Numbered from the stretch's first letter, positions 7,910-16,359 are shown. The stretch is DNA of 25,286 bases from CAYLSO01 sp964386525 (GCA_964386525.1 CAYLSO010000285.1:1-25286), one strand, 5' to 3'. Notes: a model not told the origin generated them from the sequence alone. A program made the numbers and translations.

Positions 7910-10431
7910 CGCGGCGTCGCGCTCACCAGGTTGGCGAACAGCCGGTAGGCGCCGGGGACGCCTGCCGGCAGCTGCCGGAACCAGGCGTACGCGGCGTAGA
8001 TGAACACTCCCTTCCCGTGTCGGGCGTAGAGCAGCCCGCCGCCGCGCGGCGGCTCGCCCGGGTCATTCGACGCCAGCACGGTGTCGTACTTGGCGTCCCA
8101 CGGGTTGGCGAAGTAGAGCCCGCGCTCCTGAACCCAGCCCTCGAAGTCGGCGGAGGTGATGCGGTTCGGCCGCTGCAGCAGCGGGTGGTCGGCCCGCGGG
8201 AAGCTCACGGGTGCTTCCTCCACGGTCACGCGGTCGCGCGAGATCCGGAACGGGAAAGGCCCCAGCCGGTCCTGCAATCCATCCTCCGCGGTGTTGTACT
8301 GCACGACCAGCCGGCCGCCGCGCGCCACGTAGTCGAGCAGCCGGCCCTGCAGCGCCCGCAGGCGGGGGCGCGTGTTGTAGGCGCGCACGCCGGTGACGAT
8401 GGCGTCGTAGGCCGCCAGGTCGCCGTTCTGCACGTCCTCGTCGCTCAAGAGCGTCACCGCGAAACCCATCTGGCGCAGGGCTTCGGGGATGGCGTCGCCC
8501 GAGCCCATCAGATAGCCGACGCGCGCCCCGGCGACGCGCACGTCGGCGCGCACCAGGCGCGCCTCGGCCGGGCGCAGGATCTTCTGCAGGGGGATGTGCG
8601 GGTAGTCGATGGTCACCGAGCGCCAAGTCCAGGCGCGGCCGTCGGCCGCCATCTCGGCGGTCACGGTCGAAGCCGCCGGGCCGGCCGCCGGCGTGACGCG
8701 GAAGGCGACCGTGGTCTCGGCGTCGGCGCGCCCGAGTGCGACCGCCGCCGCGGGCGGCTGGGCGCTCCAGCCCTCCGGCAAGCGCAGCCGCAGCGCGCCC
8801 TGCACCGGCCGGTCGGCGGCCTGAACGACGACGCGCAACTCGCGGGGCGCGCCGTCGGGGAAGAGATAGGCGCCCTGCTCGAAGCGCACGGAGGCCGCGG
8901 GCGCCAGCGTGAACTCGCGGTAGCGCTCGCCCTGCACCGGGTCGGTCCAGCGGTAGACGACGGGGACGTCGAAGGCGAGGGGAGCCGCGGCCGGCACCCC
9001 CGTCTCGCCGCCCACCTCCAGCGTGAACCGCGCGCTCAGGACCGGGGGGTTCTCGGGCGCGCCGATGGCCGTGGAGTCGGCCACCTCGAAGGAGCCGCGC
9101 AGCATCGGCCGATCGAGCCAGTAGAGCCGGGTGGGCTCGGCAGCGGCGGGGATGGCCACCGCGAAGGTGTCGAGGGCCGCGCTGTTGAAGGCCAGGGGCC
9201 GCGCCGTCTCGCGCGCCGCCGCCGGCTCGAGGATCTCGACGCGGCGCAGCGTGACCGGCACCTCGCTGCGCGACAGCGCCGCGGTCACCACGCGCACGCG
9301 TCCGCCCGGCGCCACGCTGGGCGCCGACGCCACCGCCTCGAGCCACAGACCCAGGCAGGAGCGGATCACCTCGTCGAGCTCGGCGCGCTTGCCGGCCACC
9401 AGCGGATCGTCGGGCAGGCCCGCCAGGGCGGCGCGGGCGCGCAGCAGCAAGGGCACGATGGCGTGCGGGCGATCGGGCTGGAACTCGCGCGCCGCCTGCG
9501 CGAACAGCGGGGCCGCCGCCGCACCGCCCGGCACGCGCGCCCAGGTCAGGTCGATGCCGTCGAAGAGATCCCCCTGGGCGGGCTCGCCGAGGCGGGGCTC
9601 GAGCGAGTTGGTGAACGAGCCGCGCCGCTCGGCCGAGCCGAAGCCCTGGCTCTTGTGCATGCTGCGGCTCTCGCCGGCGATCTCGGTGTAGGAGCGCCCG
9701 AGCAATGGGTCGTACCCGCCGAGGTCCACGCGCACGCGCCCGGCGACCGTGTCCGGCCCCTGGGCTCCGAAGCGGAAGACGTTCCACATCAGGCGGCGCG
9801 CCTGCCACGGCCGCACCCAGCGCAGCTGCTCCGGGAAGCGCGCCGAGTCGGCGGCGGCGGCGAAGGCCTCCTCGGCCAGGATCCCCGAGGCGGTGTGGTG
9901 CCCGTGCCCGCCGGCCCCGTCGGAGGGGAAGCGCGTCACGATGACGTCGGGGCGGAAGCGGCGGATCACCCACACGACGTCGCCCAGGATGCGCTCGCGC
10001 CCCCAGATCTCGAGCGTCTCGTCGGCGCTCTTCGAGTAGCCGAAGTCCAGCGCCCGCGTGAAGAACTGCTGGGCGCCGTCGAGGCGCCGCGCGCCCAGCA
10101 GCTCGTGCGTGCGGATGACGCCGAGCAGTTCGCCGGTCTCCGGCCCGACGAGGTTCTGGCCGCCGTCGCCTCGGGTCAGCGACAGGTATCCGGCCCGCAC
10201 CTTGCGGCCGTCGGCCAGCCACGCCAGGAAGGCGGTGTTCTCGTCGTCGGGGTGGGCCGCCACGTACAGGGCGCTGCCCACCACGCCGAGCCGCTCGAGG
10301 GCGAGCTGCAAACGGGCGGCGTCGAGGACCGGCCGGGGCTCGGAGTCGGCGGCGGCCGGCCGCGGGAACAGGGCGAGAGCCAGTGCGGTCAGGAGCACGA
10401 GGCGGGCGGAGGGAAGTCTGATGGGCGTCAT
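7906..10431 (-). CDS. Secreted PIG-L (LmbE-like) family deacetylase, long form
   Basis: An 841-residue protein with a signal peptide (about 1-28, ending AAADS). Residues about 45-290 form a PIG-L/LmbE domain, a family of Zn-dependent N-acetyl-sugar deacetylases: metal motif AHPDDE (59-64), SLTRGDGGQN (84-93) and the histidine cluster GGHGHH (about 174-179). The middle (about 330-670) is beta-rich with Ig-like or adhesin-like sequence. The C-terminal 150 residues (VGYLMGSGDAIPEALRQMGF, then YDAIVTGVRAYNTR and GGRLVVQYN) look like a class I glutamine-amidotransferase/ThuA-like Rossmann domain. This long architecture occurs in Bacteroidota and Gemmatimonadota. The ATG at 10431 fits the signal peptide; there is no clear ribosome site. 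It is the first gene of a coupled operon with a small membrane peptide and a symporter, suggesting periplasmic deacetylation followed by uptake. Confidence 0.88.
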   Translation of the reverse strand: MTPIRLPSARLVLLTALALALFPRPAAADSEPRPVLDAARLQLALERLGVVGSALYVAAHPDDENTAFLAWLADGRKVRAGYLSLTRGDGGQNLVGPETGELLGVIRTHELLGARRLDGAQQFFTRALDFGYSKSADETLEIWGRERILGDVVWVIRRFRPDVIVTRFPSDGAGGHGHHTASGILAEEAFAAAADSARFPEQLRWVRPWQARRLMWNVFRFGAQGPDTVAGRVRVDLGGYDPLLGRSYTEIAGESRSMHKSQGFGSAERRGSFTNSLEPRLGEPAQGDLFDGIDLTWARVPGGAAAAPLFAQAAREFQPDRPHAIVPLLLRARAALAGLPDDPLVAGKRAELDEVIRSCLGLWLEAVASAPSVAPGGRVRVVTAALSRSEVPVTLRRVEILEPAAARETARPLAFNSAALDTFAVAIPAAAEPTRLYWLDRPMLRGSFEVADSTAIGAPENPPVLSARFTLEVGGETGVPAAAPLAFDVPVVYRWTDPVQGERYREFTLAPAASVRFEQGAYLFPDGAPRELRVVVQAADRPVQGALRLRLPEGWSAQPPAAAVALGRADAETTVAFRVTPAAGPAASTVTAEMAADGRAWTWRSVTIDYPHIPLQKILRPAEARLVRADVRVAGARVGYLMGSGDAIPEALRQMGFAVTLLSDEDVQNGDLAAYDAIVTGVRAYNTRPRLRALQGRLLDYVARGGRLVVQYNTAEDGLQDRLGPFPFRISRDRVTVEEAPVSFPRADHPLLQRPNRITSADFEGWVQERGLYFANPWDAKYDTVLASNDPGEPPRGGGLLYARHGKGVFIYAAYAWFRQLPAGVPGAYRLFANLVSATPR

Positions 10432-10584
10432 AGTGGGCGGATGATGGCCGGGCGAAACATGCGGCGCAAGTGCGGGTATTGTCAGCCAGACGCCGCCCGG
10501 ACCGGGATCAGCCGCCCCGGGACCCCGCCGCCCCGACGCATTCAAGCCGCGACAACGCCGGCCGGAAGGGGCAATATCGCCGGC

Positions 10585-11148
10585 ATGGACTGGACCCTGG
10601 CCCTGGCGGTTCTCAGCGGTATCGGCATCGCGGCGGCGTGCGGCCTGCGCGCCTTCCTGCCGCTGCTGCTGCTGGGCGCGGCCGCGCGTCTGGGCTGGAT
10701 CCAACTGGCCGACGGCACCGGGTGGCTGGCGAGCACACCGGCTCTCTTCGCCCTCGGGACTGCTGCCGTGCTCGAGCTGCTCGGCGACAAGGTGCCGACC
10801 GTGGACCACGTGCTGGACATCGTCGGCACCGTGCTGCGCCCCGCCGCCGCGTGGCTGGGCGCTTATGCCGTGCTCGTGAACTGGCCCTCCCCGTGGGGGC
10901 AGCTGCTGGCGCTGGCGCTCGGCAGCGGCGCGCTGCTGGTGCACGGAGCGAAGGCCAAGGTGCGCCTGGGCTCGAGCGTGGCCACACTCGGACACGGCAA
11001 TCCGCTGCTCTCCATCGCCGAAGACCTCGTCTCGGTGTTGCTTCTGGTGGTCGCCCTGGCGGTGCCGGTGCTGGTCTTCGTCGCGGGAGGGTTCCTGGTC
11101 TGGATCCTGGCGCGGCGGGGCCGGCGGCCGACGGCCGGGCCGGCTTAG
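10585..11148 (+). CDS. DUF4126 family integral membrane protein
   Basis: A 187-residue hydrophobic protein beginning MDWTLALAVLSGIGIAAACG, followed by LRAFLPLL, which matches the start of DUF4126 proteins. About five membrane segments are visible (roughly 4-32, 52-66, 78-98, 106-120 and 147-175), along with the conserved stretches LELLGDKVPTVDHVLD (62-77) and the GNPLLSIAEDLVS (138-150) near the last helix. Function unknown. GGAAGGGG about 13 bases upstream is a distant ribosome site. The gene is divergent from the PIG-L operon (153 bp between starts, in which I see no convincing promoter on either strand) and is followed after 50 bp by the nitroreductase fusion. Confidence 0.83.
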   Translation: MDWTLALAVLSGIGIAAACGLRAFLPLLLLGAAARLGWIQLADGTGWLASTPALFALGTAAVLELLGDKVPTVDHVLDIVGTVLRPAAAWLGAYAVLVNWPSPWGQLLALALGSGALLVHGAKAKVRLGSSVATLGHGNPLLSIAEDLVSVLLLVVALAVPVLVFVAGGFLVWILARRGRRPTAGPA

Positions 11149-11198
11149 CGGCGCGGCCATGCCGGCTTGACGGCGCGCCCCGCGCCCCGGAGGTGCTC

Positions 11199-12185
11199 GT
11201 GGAGTACGCGATCCTCTTTGAAAGAAAGATCCCGGGTCCCATCCCCCTGGACTGCATCCGGGCCCACGTCACCGGGCTGCGCCAGCTCGAGGACGAGGGC
11301 CGGCTGATCGCCTCGGGCCCCTTCGGCGACGGGGAAGGGGGGCTGGTGCTCGCCCGCTTCCCGAACCGCGAGGCGGCGGAGCGCTACGCCGCCGAGGACT
11401 GCTACGTGAAGCGCGGCTACCGCAACGCCGGCGTGCGCGAGTGGGAATGGTCGCACCGCGGCAACGGGCACCTGGGAGTGTTCGACGTCGAGCCCGACGA
11501 GCGCTTCCTCACCGTGCTGCGCAGCCGCGTGACGGCGCGGCGCTTCGCCTCCAAGCCGGTGAGCATCGCCGCGGTGCGCTCCCTGCTCGAGGCGGCCCAC
11601 CGCGCTCCCTCGGAGTTCAACCTGCAGCCGTGGCGGCCGGTGGTCTGCCTCACCAAGGAAAGCCGGGCGAAGCTGCGCGCCTGCTGCCTCGACCAGGAAC
11701 AGGTGACCAACGCCCCGGTGGACGTGATCGTGGCCGCCTCGACGCGCCTGCTCGCCTCGCAAGCCCCGCGCGTCGCCGAGGAGTTCATCGCCGCGGGCCG
11801 CTGGCAGTCGGAGGAGCGCGACACGCAGATCGCCTTCATCCGCAGCTGCTATCCCGAGGATTCGGGCGAACTGCGCCTGCACGCGCTCAAGAACGCCGTG
11901 CTCTTCGGCCACCAGTTGCTGCTGGCGGCCGCCTCGGCGGGGTTCGCGGGCTTCTGGCTGGGCGGGCTCGAAGAGGCGAAGGTCCGGGGGGTCTTCGGCA
12001 TTCCGGAACACGTGGCCATCGCGGGCGTGGTCGGCCTCGGCTGGCCCGGGCCGGCCGAGCCGCGCTTGCCGCGACTGCCGCTCGACCAGGTTGTCTCCTG
12101 GGAAGCGTGGAACCCGGAGGTGGAGCCGGCGACCGACCAGGCGCCGGGGGCCCCGCCGGCCGCTGTCCCGTCCTCGGGCGCCTAG
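11199..12185 (+). CDS. YCII-domain / nitroreductase fusion protein
   Basis: A 328-residue two-domain protein. Residues 1-88 form a YCII (YciI-like) domain, a ferredoxin-like dimeric fold with a His/Asp pair: MEYAILFERKIPGP, H23 in RAHVTGLRQLEDEGRLIASG, and EDCYVKRGYRNAGVREWEW. Residues about 103-300 form an FMN nitroreductase domain: TVLRSRVTARRFASKPVS (FMN-phosphate Arg cluster), AAHRAPSEFNLQPWR (131-146), LKNAVLFGHQLLLAAASAG and GFWLGGLEE. It probably performs NAD(P)H-dependent reduction or dehydrogenation; the substrate is unknown. The GTG start at 11199 has GGAGG 5 bases upstream; an earlier GTG at 11193 would overlap that site. The last 20 residues are Pro/Ala-rich. Fusion of these two domains is unusual. 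Confidence 0.88.
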   Translation: MEYAILFERKIPGPIPLDCIRAHVTGLRQLEDEGRLIASGPFGDGEGGLVLARFPNREAAERYAAEDCYVKRGYRNAGVREWEWSHRGNGHLGVFDVEPDERFLTVLRSRVTARRFASKPVSIAAVRSLLEAAHRAPSEFNLQPWRPVVCLTKESRAKLRACCLDQEQVTNAPVDVIVAASTRLLASQAPRVAEEFIAAGRWQSEERDTQIAFIRSCYPEDSGELRLHALKNAVLFGHQLLLAAASAGFAGFWLGGLEEAKVRGVFGIPEHVAIAGVVGLGWPGPAEPRLPRLPLDQVVSWEAWNPEVEPATDQAPGAPPAAVPSSGA

Positions 12186-12254
12186 TCGTCCGGCGCGGTC
12201 CGCGTTCGCGGCCCCGCCTCGAGCGCCAGCCGCTCTGCGCGGCGCGGCACCCCG

Positions 12255-12279
12255 GGCTAAAGCGCCCGCCCGCTTTGCC
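12255..12279 (+). terminator. Terminator-like hairpin after nitroreductase fusion
   Basis: GGC-t-AAAGCG pairs with CGCTTT-GCC around a CCCGCC loop: 9 bp with one bulged T. The AAAGCG/CGCTTT arms and position, 70 bp after the stop and 60 bp before the kinase gene, suit a terminator. Confidence 0.5.
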
Positions 12280-12339
12280 GATATCTGAATCGCTGTCAAC
12301 GGAATGCCACTACTGCCTTTACGCCAGACAGGGGACCTC

Positions 12340-14457
12340 ATGGAGGAGAGACAGGCGCAGGGCCAGACCGCCACGGATGCGCTGCGGGCGGCGGCCCGGA
12401 CTTCCCGCTGCCTTCTGGACTGCTCTCCGTTCCCAATCGCCTACATCGGGCTCGACGGGCGCATCTTCCACGCGTCGCCGGATTTCCCGCGGCCGACGGA
12501 CGTCCCCGGGCCGCTCGAGGGCGTCGAGTTCGGGGACTGCTTCCCGCCCGCCGAGCGCCAGCGCATCTCGCGCTTCCTCGAGAGTTGCGCCCGCGGCGAG
12601 GTGCGCGGCATGACCCTGCCCGACGGCCCGGGCCCGGTCGTCGAGGCCGGCTTCTGCGATATCATCGAATCCTCGATCTCCGGGGTATCGTACCGGCTCT
12701 ACCCTCTGCGCGGCGTCGGCGCCCCCCTCGGCATCCTGGCGCGGGCCATTCCCACCGACAGCCCGGCCTTCACCGGCCCACGACTGGCGCAGCGCGAGCA
12801 TCGCCAACGCGAGCGGCTGGCGGCGGTGCTCGAGGCCAGCCGCGGCATCTCCTCGTCGCTCGAGCGCGACGTCATCCTCGAGAGCATCGTCACCCGGGCG
12901 CGCGACCTGGTGGAGGCGCCGGAAGCGGTCCTCTTCCTCATGGAGCCCGACGGCCAGACCCTGCGGCCGGTGGTGGCCCGCGTCGAGGACTTCCTCGACG
13001 AGGTCATGGCCCTGCGCCTGCGCCTCGGCGAGGGCATCGTCGGCTGGGTGGCGCGCGCCGGGCGCGCCGAGCTGGTCAACCACGCGGAGAACGATCCGCG
13101 TTCGCTGCAGGTGCCGGGCACGCCGGTGGAGAGCACGTCGCTGCTGGTCGCGCCGCTGGTCATCAAGGACCAAGTGGCGGGCGTGCTGGCCCTGTCGCGC
13201 TTCGGCGACGAGGGCTTCGAGAACGACGACCTCGAGCTGGCCACCATCCTCGCGGCGCACTGCTCGGTGGCCATCGAGAACGCGCGCCTCTACGAGGACC
13301 TGCGGGCCACGGTGACTGAGCTGCGCGCGACGCAGAACCAGCTGGTGCAGAGCGCCAAGCTGAATGCCCTCGGCGAGATGGCCGGCGGCGTGGCGCACGA
13401 CTTCAACAACATCCTCACCGCCATCCTCGGCCGCACCCAGCTGCTGCTGCGCACGGCGCGCGACCCGGACCTGTGCCAGGCCCTGACCGTGATCGAGCAG
13501 ACCGCGCTGGACGGCGCCCACACGGTGCGCCGCATCCAGGAGTTCACCCGGGTGCGCCACGACGAGACGGCGGAGAGCGTGGACCTCAACGAGGTGCTGG
13601 TGCAGGTGGTCGAGCTGACGCGCTCGTCGTGGCAGGCCCAGGCCAAGGCGCGCGGCGTCCAGATCCAGGTGGACATGGACCTGCGTGCCCTGCGGCCCGT
13701 GCTCGGCTCGGCCCCGGAGCTGCGCGAGGTGTTCACCAACCTGCTGCTCAACGCCGTCGACGCCATGCCCCGCGGCGGCCGCATCCGCATCGAGAGCGCC
13801 GACCGAGGCGACCGCGTCCTGGCCCGCGTCGTCGACACCGGCGTGGGGATGGACGAGGAGACCCGCGCCCGGATCTTCGATCCCTTCTTCACGACCAAGG
13901 CCGAAAAGGGCACCGGGCTCGGCCTGTCGGTGGCTTACGGCATCCTGCGCCGCCATCACGCGGGCATCGAGGTGGAGAGCGAGCCGGGCCACGGCACGAC
14001 CTTCACGCTGTCGTTCCCGCCGGCCACCGCCCGTCCGGCCGAGGTCCGGGCCGAGCCGGCGCCTCCCGCGTTCGGGCCGCAGACCATCCTGTGCGTGGAC
14101 GACGAACTGCCCGTGCTCGAGGTGCTCGCCGAGCTGCTCGAGGCGCTGGGCCAGAACGTGGACAGCGAGGTCGGAGGCAAGGCCGGCATCGACGCGGCCC
14201 GCCGTCTGCGGCCGCGGATGGTCTTCACCGACCTGGGTATGCCGGACGTGAACGGCTGGGAAGTGGCCAAGGCGGTGAAGGAGCAGGACCCGAACGCGGT
14301 CGTCGTGCTGGTCACCGGCTGGGGCGTGCAGATCGAGGCCGACGCTGCCCGGCTGCGCGGCGTCGACCTCATCCTGCCCAAGCCCTACACGGTCGAGGAA
14401 GTGCAGCGCGTCCTGGCCGCCGCCGTGGATCTGGGGCGCCAGGACCGCGCCGCCTAG
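12340..14457 (+). CDS. Hybrid sensor histidine kinase (PAS-like, GAF, HisKA, HATPase, REC)
   Basis: A 705-residue soluble hybrid kinase with no membrane segment, so the signal is probably cytoplasmic. A divergent PAS-like domain (about 22-138) is followed by a GAF domain (about 165-318), a short coiled coil (318-342), and an H-box ALGEMAGGVAHDFNNILTAI with phospho-acceptor H353. The HATPase domain has N-box FTNLLLNAVDAM, G1 DTGVGMD, F-box FDPFFTTK and G2 GTGLGLS (about 460-562). A C-terminal receiver (581-695) has acidic D587/D588, phospho-acceptor D631 (VFTDLGMPD) and K681. The HDFNN H-box is typical of NtrB-like hybrid kinases. ATG 12340 follows AGGGGA at 6 bases; an in-frame ATG at 12304 is an alternative. 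No partner response regulator is adjacent, so output is probably through an unlinked phosphorelay. Confidence 0.93.
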   Translation: MEERQAQGQTATDALRAAARTSRCLLDCSPFPIAYIGLDGRIFHASPDFPRPTDVPGPLEGVEFGDCFPPAERQRISRFLESCARGEVRGMTLPDGPGPVVEAGFCDIIESSISGVSYRLYPLRGVGAPLGILARAIPTDSPAFTGPRLAQREHRQRERLAAVLEASRGISSSLERDVILESIVTRARDLVEAPEAVLFLMEPDGQTLRPVVARVEDFLDEVMALRLRLGEGIVGWVARAGRAELVNHAENDPRSLQVPGTPVESTSLLVAPLVIKDQVAGVLALSRFGDEGFENDDLELATILAAHCSVAIENARLYEDLRATVTELRATQNQLVQSAKLNALGEMAGGVAHDFNNILTAILGRTQLLLRTARDPDLCQALTVIEQTALDGAHTVRRIQEFTRVRHDETAESVDLNEVLVQVVELTRSSWQAQAKARGVQIQVDMDLRALRPVLGSAPELREVFTNLLLNAVDAMPRGGRIRIESADRGDRVLARVVDTGVGMDEETRARIFDPFFTTKAEKGTGLGLSVAYGILRRHHAGIEVESEPGHGTTFTLSFPPATARPAEVRAEPAPPAFGPQTILCVDDELPVLEVLAELLEALGQNVDSEVGGKAGIDAARRLRPRMVFTDLGMPDVNGWEVAKAVKEQDPNAVVVLVTGWGVQIEADAARLRGVDLILPKPYTVEEVQRVLAAAVDLGRQDRAA

Positions 14458-14469
14458 CCGCCTCGCCTG

Positions 14470-14488
14470 GACGCGCCGCCCGCGCGTC
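14470..14488. terminator. Short hairpin between convergent genes
   Basis: GACGCG and CGCGTC pair across a 7-base loop, between the kinase stop (14457) and the redoxin stop (14487). It is only 6 bp with no U-tract and touches the redoxin stop codon. Confidence 0.3.
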
Positions 14489-15170
14489 ACTCCTCGATCG
14501 GCTCCTCGAGGACCGCCAGCGAGATGGCCAGCAGTTCCGACGGCGAAGGCAACCGGCCGACCGCGTAGTAGCGCACCTTCCCCTTGCGGTCCAGCAGGTA
14601 GAGAGACGGCACCGTGTCGCCGGAGATCACGTTGAGCGCGCCGTAGCTGCGCGCCACGTCGCCCTGGCGGTCCTGCACGATCACCATGCCCTTCCAGGCG
14701 CGGCGCAGCGACTGGATCGGCCGTTGCTGCGAGAGGAAGACCAGCCGGACGCCCTGCCCGGCGAGCGAATCCCCGACGTCGGAGTACCCCTCGAGGTAGC
14801 CCTCGGCCCTCTGCAGGAAGACCAGCGTGGCGCCCTGCTTGTCGCGCAGCGACTGCAGGCGGAAGGTGGTGCCGTCGCTGGCGCTCAGCTCGAAGGGCTG
14901 GCCGGCGTCGCCGATCATCAGGCGCCCCGAGTAGCGGACGCCGGGGGCCTGCGCCGTGCCCGGTTCCGGCTGCGGGCTGGTGGGCGGCGGTGGCTGCGGC
15001 GTCTTCGGCGGGCCCGGCGCCTGCGCGAGCGCCGGCGCGGCGGGCAACGCCGCCAGGAGCCCGGCGAGGAGGAGCCCCGCCGGGACACTCCGGGCGAAGG
15101 GGCGTGCGCGGTGCGGTCGGCGCGACAGCAGCAAGCTGCCGCGCGGCGGATCGATTCGCTCGGTTCTCAT
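14487..15170 (-). CDS. Secreted redoxin-fold protein lacking all cysteines
   Basis: A 227-residue protein. A long basic leader and hydrophobic stretch (about 29-50, ending ALAQ) form a signal peptide or anchor, followed by a Pro/Gln-rich linker (51-76). Residues about 82-218 follow an AhpC/TSA-TlpA thioredoxin fold: GQPFELSASDGTTFRLQSLR, GATLVFLQ, VRLVFLSQ, and the cis-Pro region DTVPSLYLLDRKGKVRYY. At 120-128, where a peroxidatic Cys or CxxC should be, the sequence is QRAEGYLEG, and there is no cysteine in the whole protein. It cannot do thiol redox chemistry; a structural or binding role is likely. Its ATG overlaps the stop of the upstream UroD-like gene (ATGA), so the two are translationally coupled. 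Confidence 0.8.
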   Translation of the reverse strand: MRTERIDPPRGSLLLSRRPHRARPFARSVPAGLLLAGLLAALPAAPALAQAPGPPKTPQPPPPTSPQPEPGTAQAPGVRYSGRLMIGDAGQPFELSASDGTTFRLQSLRDKQGATLVFLQRAEGYLEGYSDVGDSLAGQGVRLVFLSQQRPIQSLRRAWKGMVIVQDRQGDVARSYGALNVISGDTVPSLYLLDRKGKVRYYAVGRLPSPSELLAISLAVLEEPIEE

Positions 15171-16204
15171 GTCCGTGCCCTCGGGGGTTGGGGCCCGTCG
15201 GTCTCGCGATCGGCCAACGCGCGCCGGATGGCGCTCAGGTTCTCGGGTGGGGTGGTGGGGGGGACCACGCAGCCCGGGGCCACGATCCAGCGGCGGCCGC
15301 CGGTCTGCGCGAATCCCGCTTCCAGTTGCTCCAAGACGGCGGACGGATCGGCGGTCTGCAGCGCGCCCTCGGGCCCGATCCCGCCCATCACCGCCCCGGG
15401 GACGGCCCGCAGGCCGGCGGCGAGGTCGGGATTCCCGGGGCCGGTCGCGTCCCAGGAGAAGGCGTGCACCGGGTAGTCGGCGAGCTCACCGAGACGGTTG
15501 TTCCGGCGGCAGACGTGCAGGACGTTGAAGGCCGCCCCCCGCGCCGCCTCCAGCACCGCCAGGTCGAAGGGCCGTGCATAGCGGGCGTGCTGGGCGGGGC
15601 TCACGAGGTCGCGCGAGCCCCACTCCACGGTGGCGAAGAAGAGCCCGTCGGCGCCGTTGGCCAGAGCGGCGTGCGCGAAGCCCCGGAAGGTCTCCGTGAT
15701 GGCTTCGAGCGCGCCGAGCACGGTGGCCTCGTCCTCACGCAGGTGGGCCAGCACGGTCTCCGGAGATTCGGCCAGGTCGGCCGCGATGGCCAGCGGGGAG
15801 AAGACGGTCTCGAGCAGCGGCACGTCGGGCGGCAGCCCCCGGCGCACCAGGCGGATGGCCTCGAGCTGCTCGGCCAGCGCCGGCACACCGGGACCGCGCT
15901 CGGCGATCGCATTCCAATCGCCGACGCTGCGGACCGGATACGCGACGCGCTGCGGCTTGTCGTGCGGGGCGCCGGTGAAGCGCACGGCCGTGCCCCAGGT
16001 CTCGGCATGGTAGGAGGCGCGCGGGTTCAGCTTGACGAAGTCCCAGCCGTAGGTTCTCCAGCCCTCGAGCGTGGCCTCGGCCAGGTCGTGGGCGCTGGAC
16101 TCGCGATGGAAGACGTGGCCCCAGAAGGAGACCGGGGGCCGGTCCAGCGCCTCGCCGCGCAGCGCGGCCAGGACGCGCTCTTTGGGACTCATCCGCTCCG
16201 CCAT
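15167..16204 (-). CDS. Uroporphyrinogen decarboxylase superfamily protein (not canonical HemE)
   Basis: A 345-residue TIM-barrel protein of the UROD/MetE superfamily. Visible family features: MSPKERVLAALRGEALDRPP at the N-terminus, DFVKLNPRASYHAETWG, SPLAIAADL, NGADGLFFATVEWG, FNVLHVCRRNN, YPVHAFSWDATG and VMGGIGPEG. The HemE signature LMRQAGRY with its substrate-binding arginines is absent (SFWGHVFHRE occupies that region), so it is probably not haem-pathway UroD; methyltransferase-type or unknown paralogues share this pattern. A ribosome site GCGAGG lies about 7 bases before the ATG at 16204, and a promoter is predicted at 16250-16278. It is coupled to the redoxin-like gene downstream. Confidence 0.86.
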   Translation of the reverse strand: MAERMSPKERVLAALRGEALDRPPVSFWGHVFHRESSAHDLAEATLEGWRTYGWDFVKLNPRASYHAETWGTAVRFTGAPHDKPQRVAYPVRSVGDWNAIAERGPGVPALAEQLEAIRLVRRGLPPDVPLLETVFSPLAIAADLAESPETVLAHLREDEATVLGALEAITETFRGFAHAALANGADGLFFATVEWGSRDLVSPAQHARYARPFDLAVLEAARGAAFNVLHVCRRNNRLGELADYPVHAFSWDATGPGNPDLAAGLRAVPGAVMGGIGPEGALQTADPSAVLEQLEAGFAQTGGRRWIVAPGCVVPPTTPPENLSAIRRALADRETDGPQPPRART

Positions 16205-16249
16205 GCGCTCGCCTCGCTGATTCGAGGTCCCGGGACCGCGATCGAACCG

Positions 16250-16278
16250 AGTCTAGGAGCCTGACCGGGCGAGAGCAA
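16250..16278 (-). promoter_or_regulatory. Promoter of the UroD-like/redoxin operon
   Basis: On the minus strand TTGCTC (16278-16273), a 17-base spacer, then TAGACT (16255-16250). Transcription would start near 16243, about 40 bases before the ATG. It has the same layout as the divergent rfaE1 promoter 53 bp away. Confidence 0.5.
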
Positions 16279-16330
16279 CACCAGAACCCGCCGCCGGGCG
16301 GCCGGGGCCAGCCCGGGCGGCCCGCCCGCC

Positions 16331-16359
16331 TTGCTGCCCTCCGGCGCCGATGCTAGATT
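16331..16359 (+). promoter_or_regulatory. Promoter of the rfaE1-rfaE2-rhodanese operon
   Basis: TTGCTG (16331-16336), a 17-base spacer, then an extended -10 TGC-TAGATT (16351-16359). The -10 hexamer is identical to that of the sucC promoter. An upstream in-frame ATG at 16350 for rfaE1 would lie inside this -10 element, which supports the later GTG start. Confidence 0.5.

Noticed and set aside
8017..10580. Very long plus-strand open frame antisense to the PIG-L gene, continuous with the DUF4126 frame
   Set aside because: The translation is His/Arg/Gly-rich with no domain signature and mirrors the high-GC codon bias of the minus-strand PIG-L gene. Only the part from 10585 is a real gene.
12319..14490. 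723-residue minus-strand frame opposite the histidine kinase
   Set aside because: It is the antisense shadow of a gene with every kinase motif intact; composition is His/Gln/Arg-rich and nonsensical.
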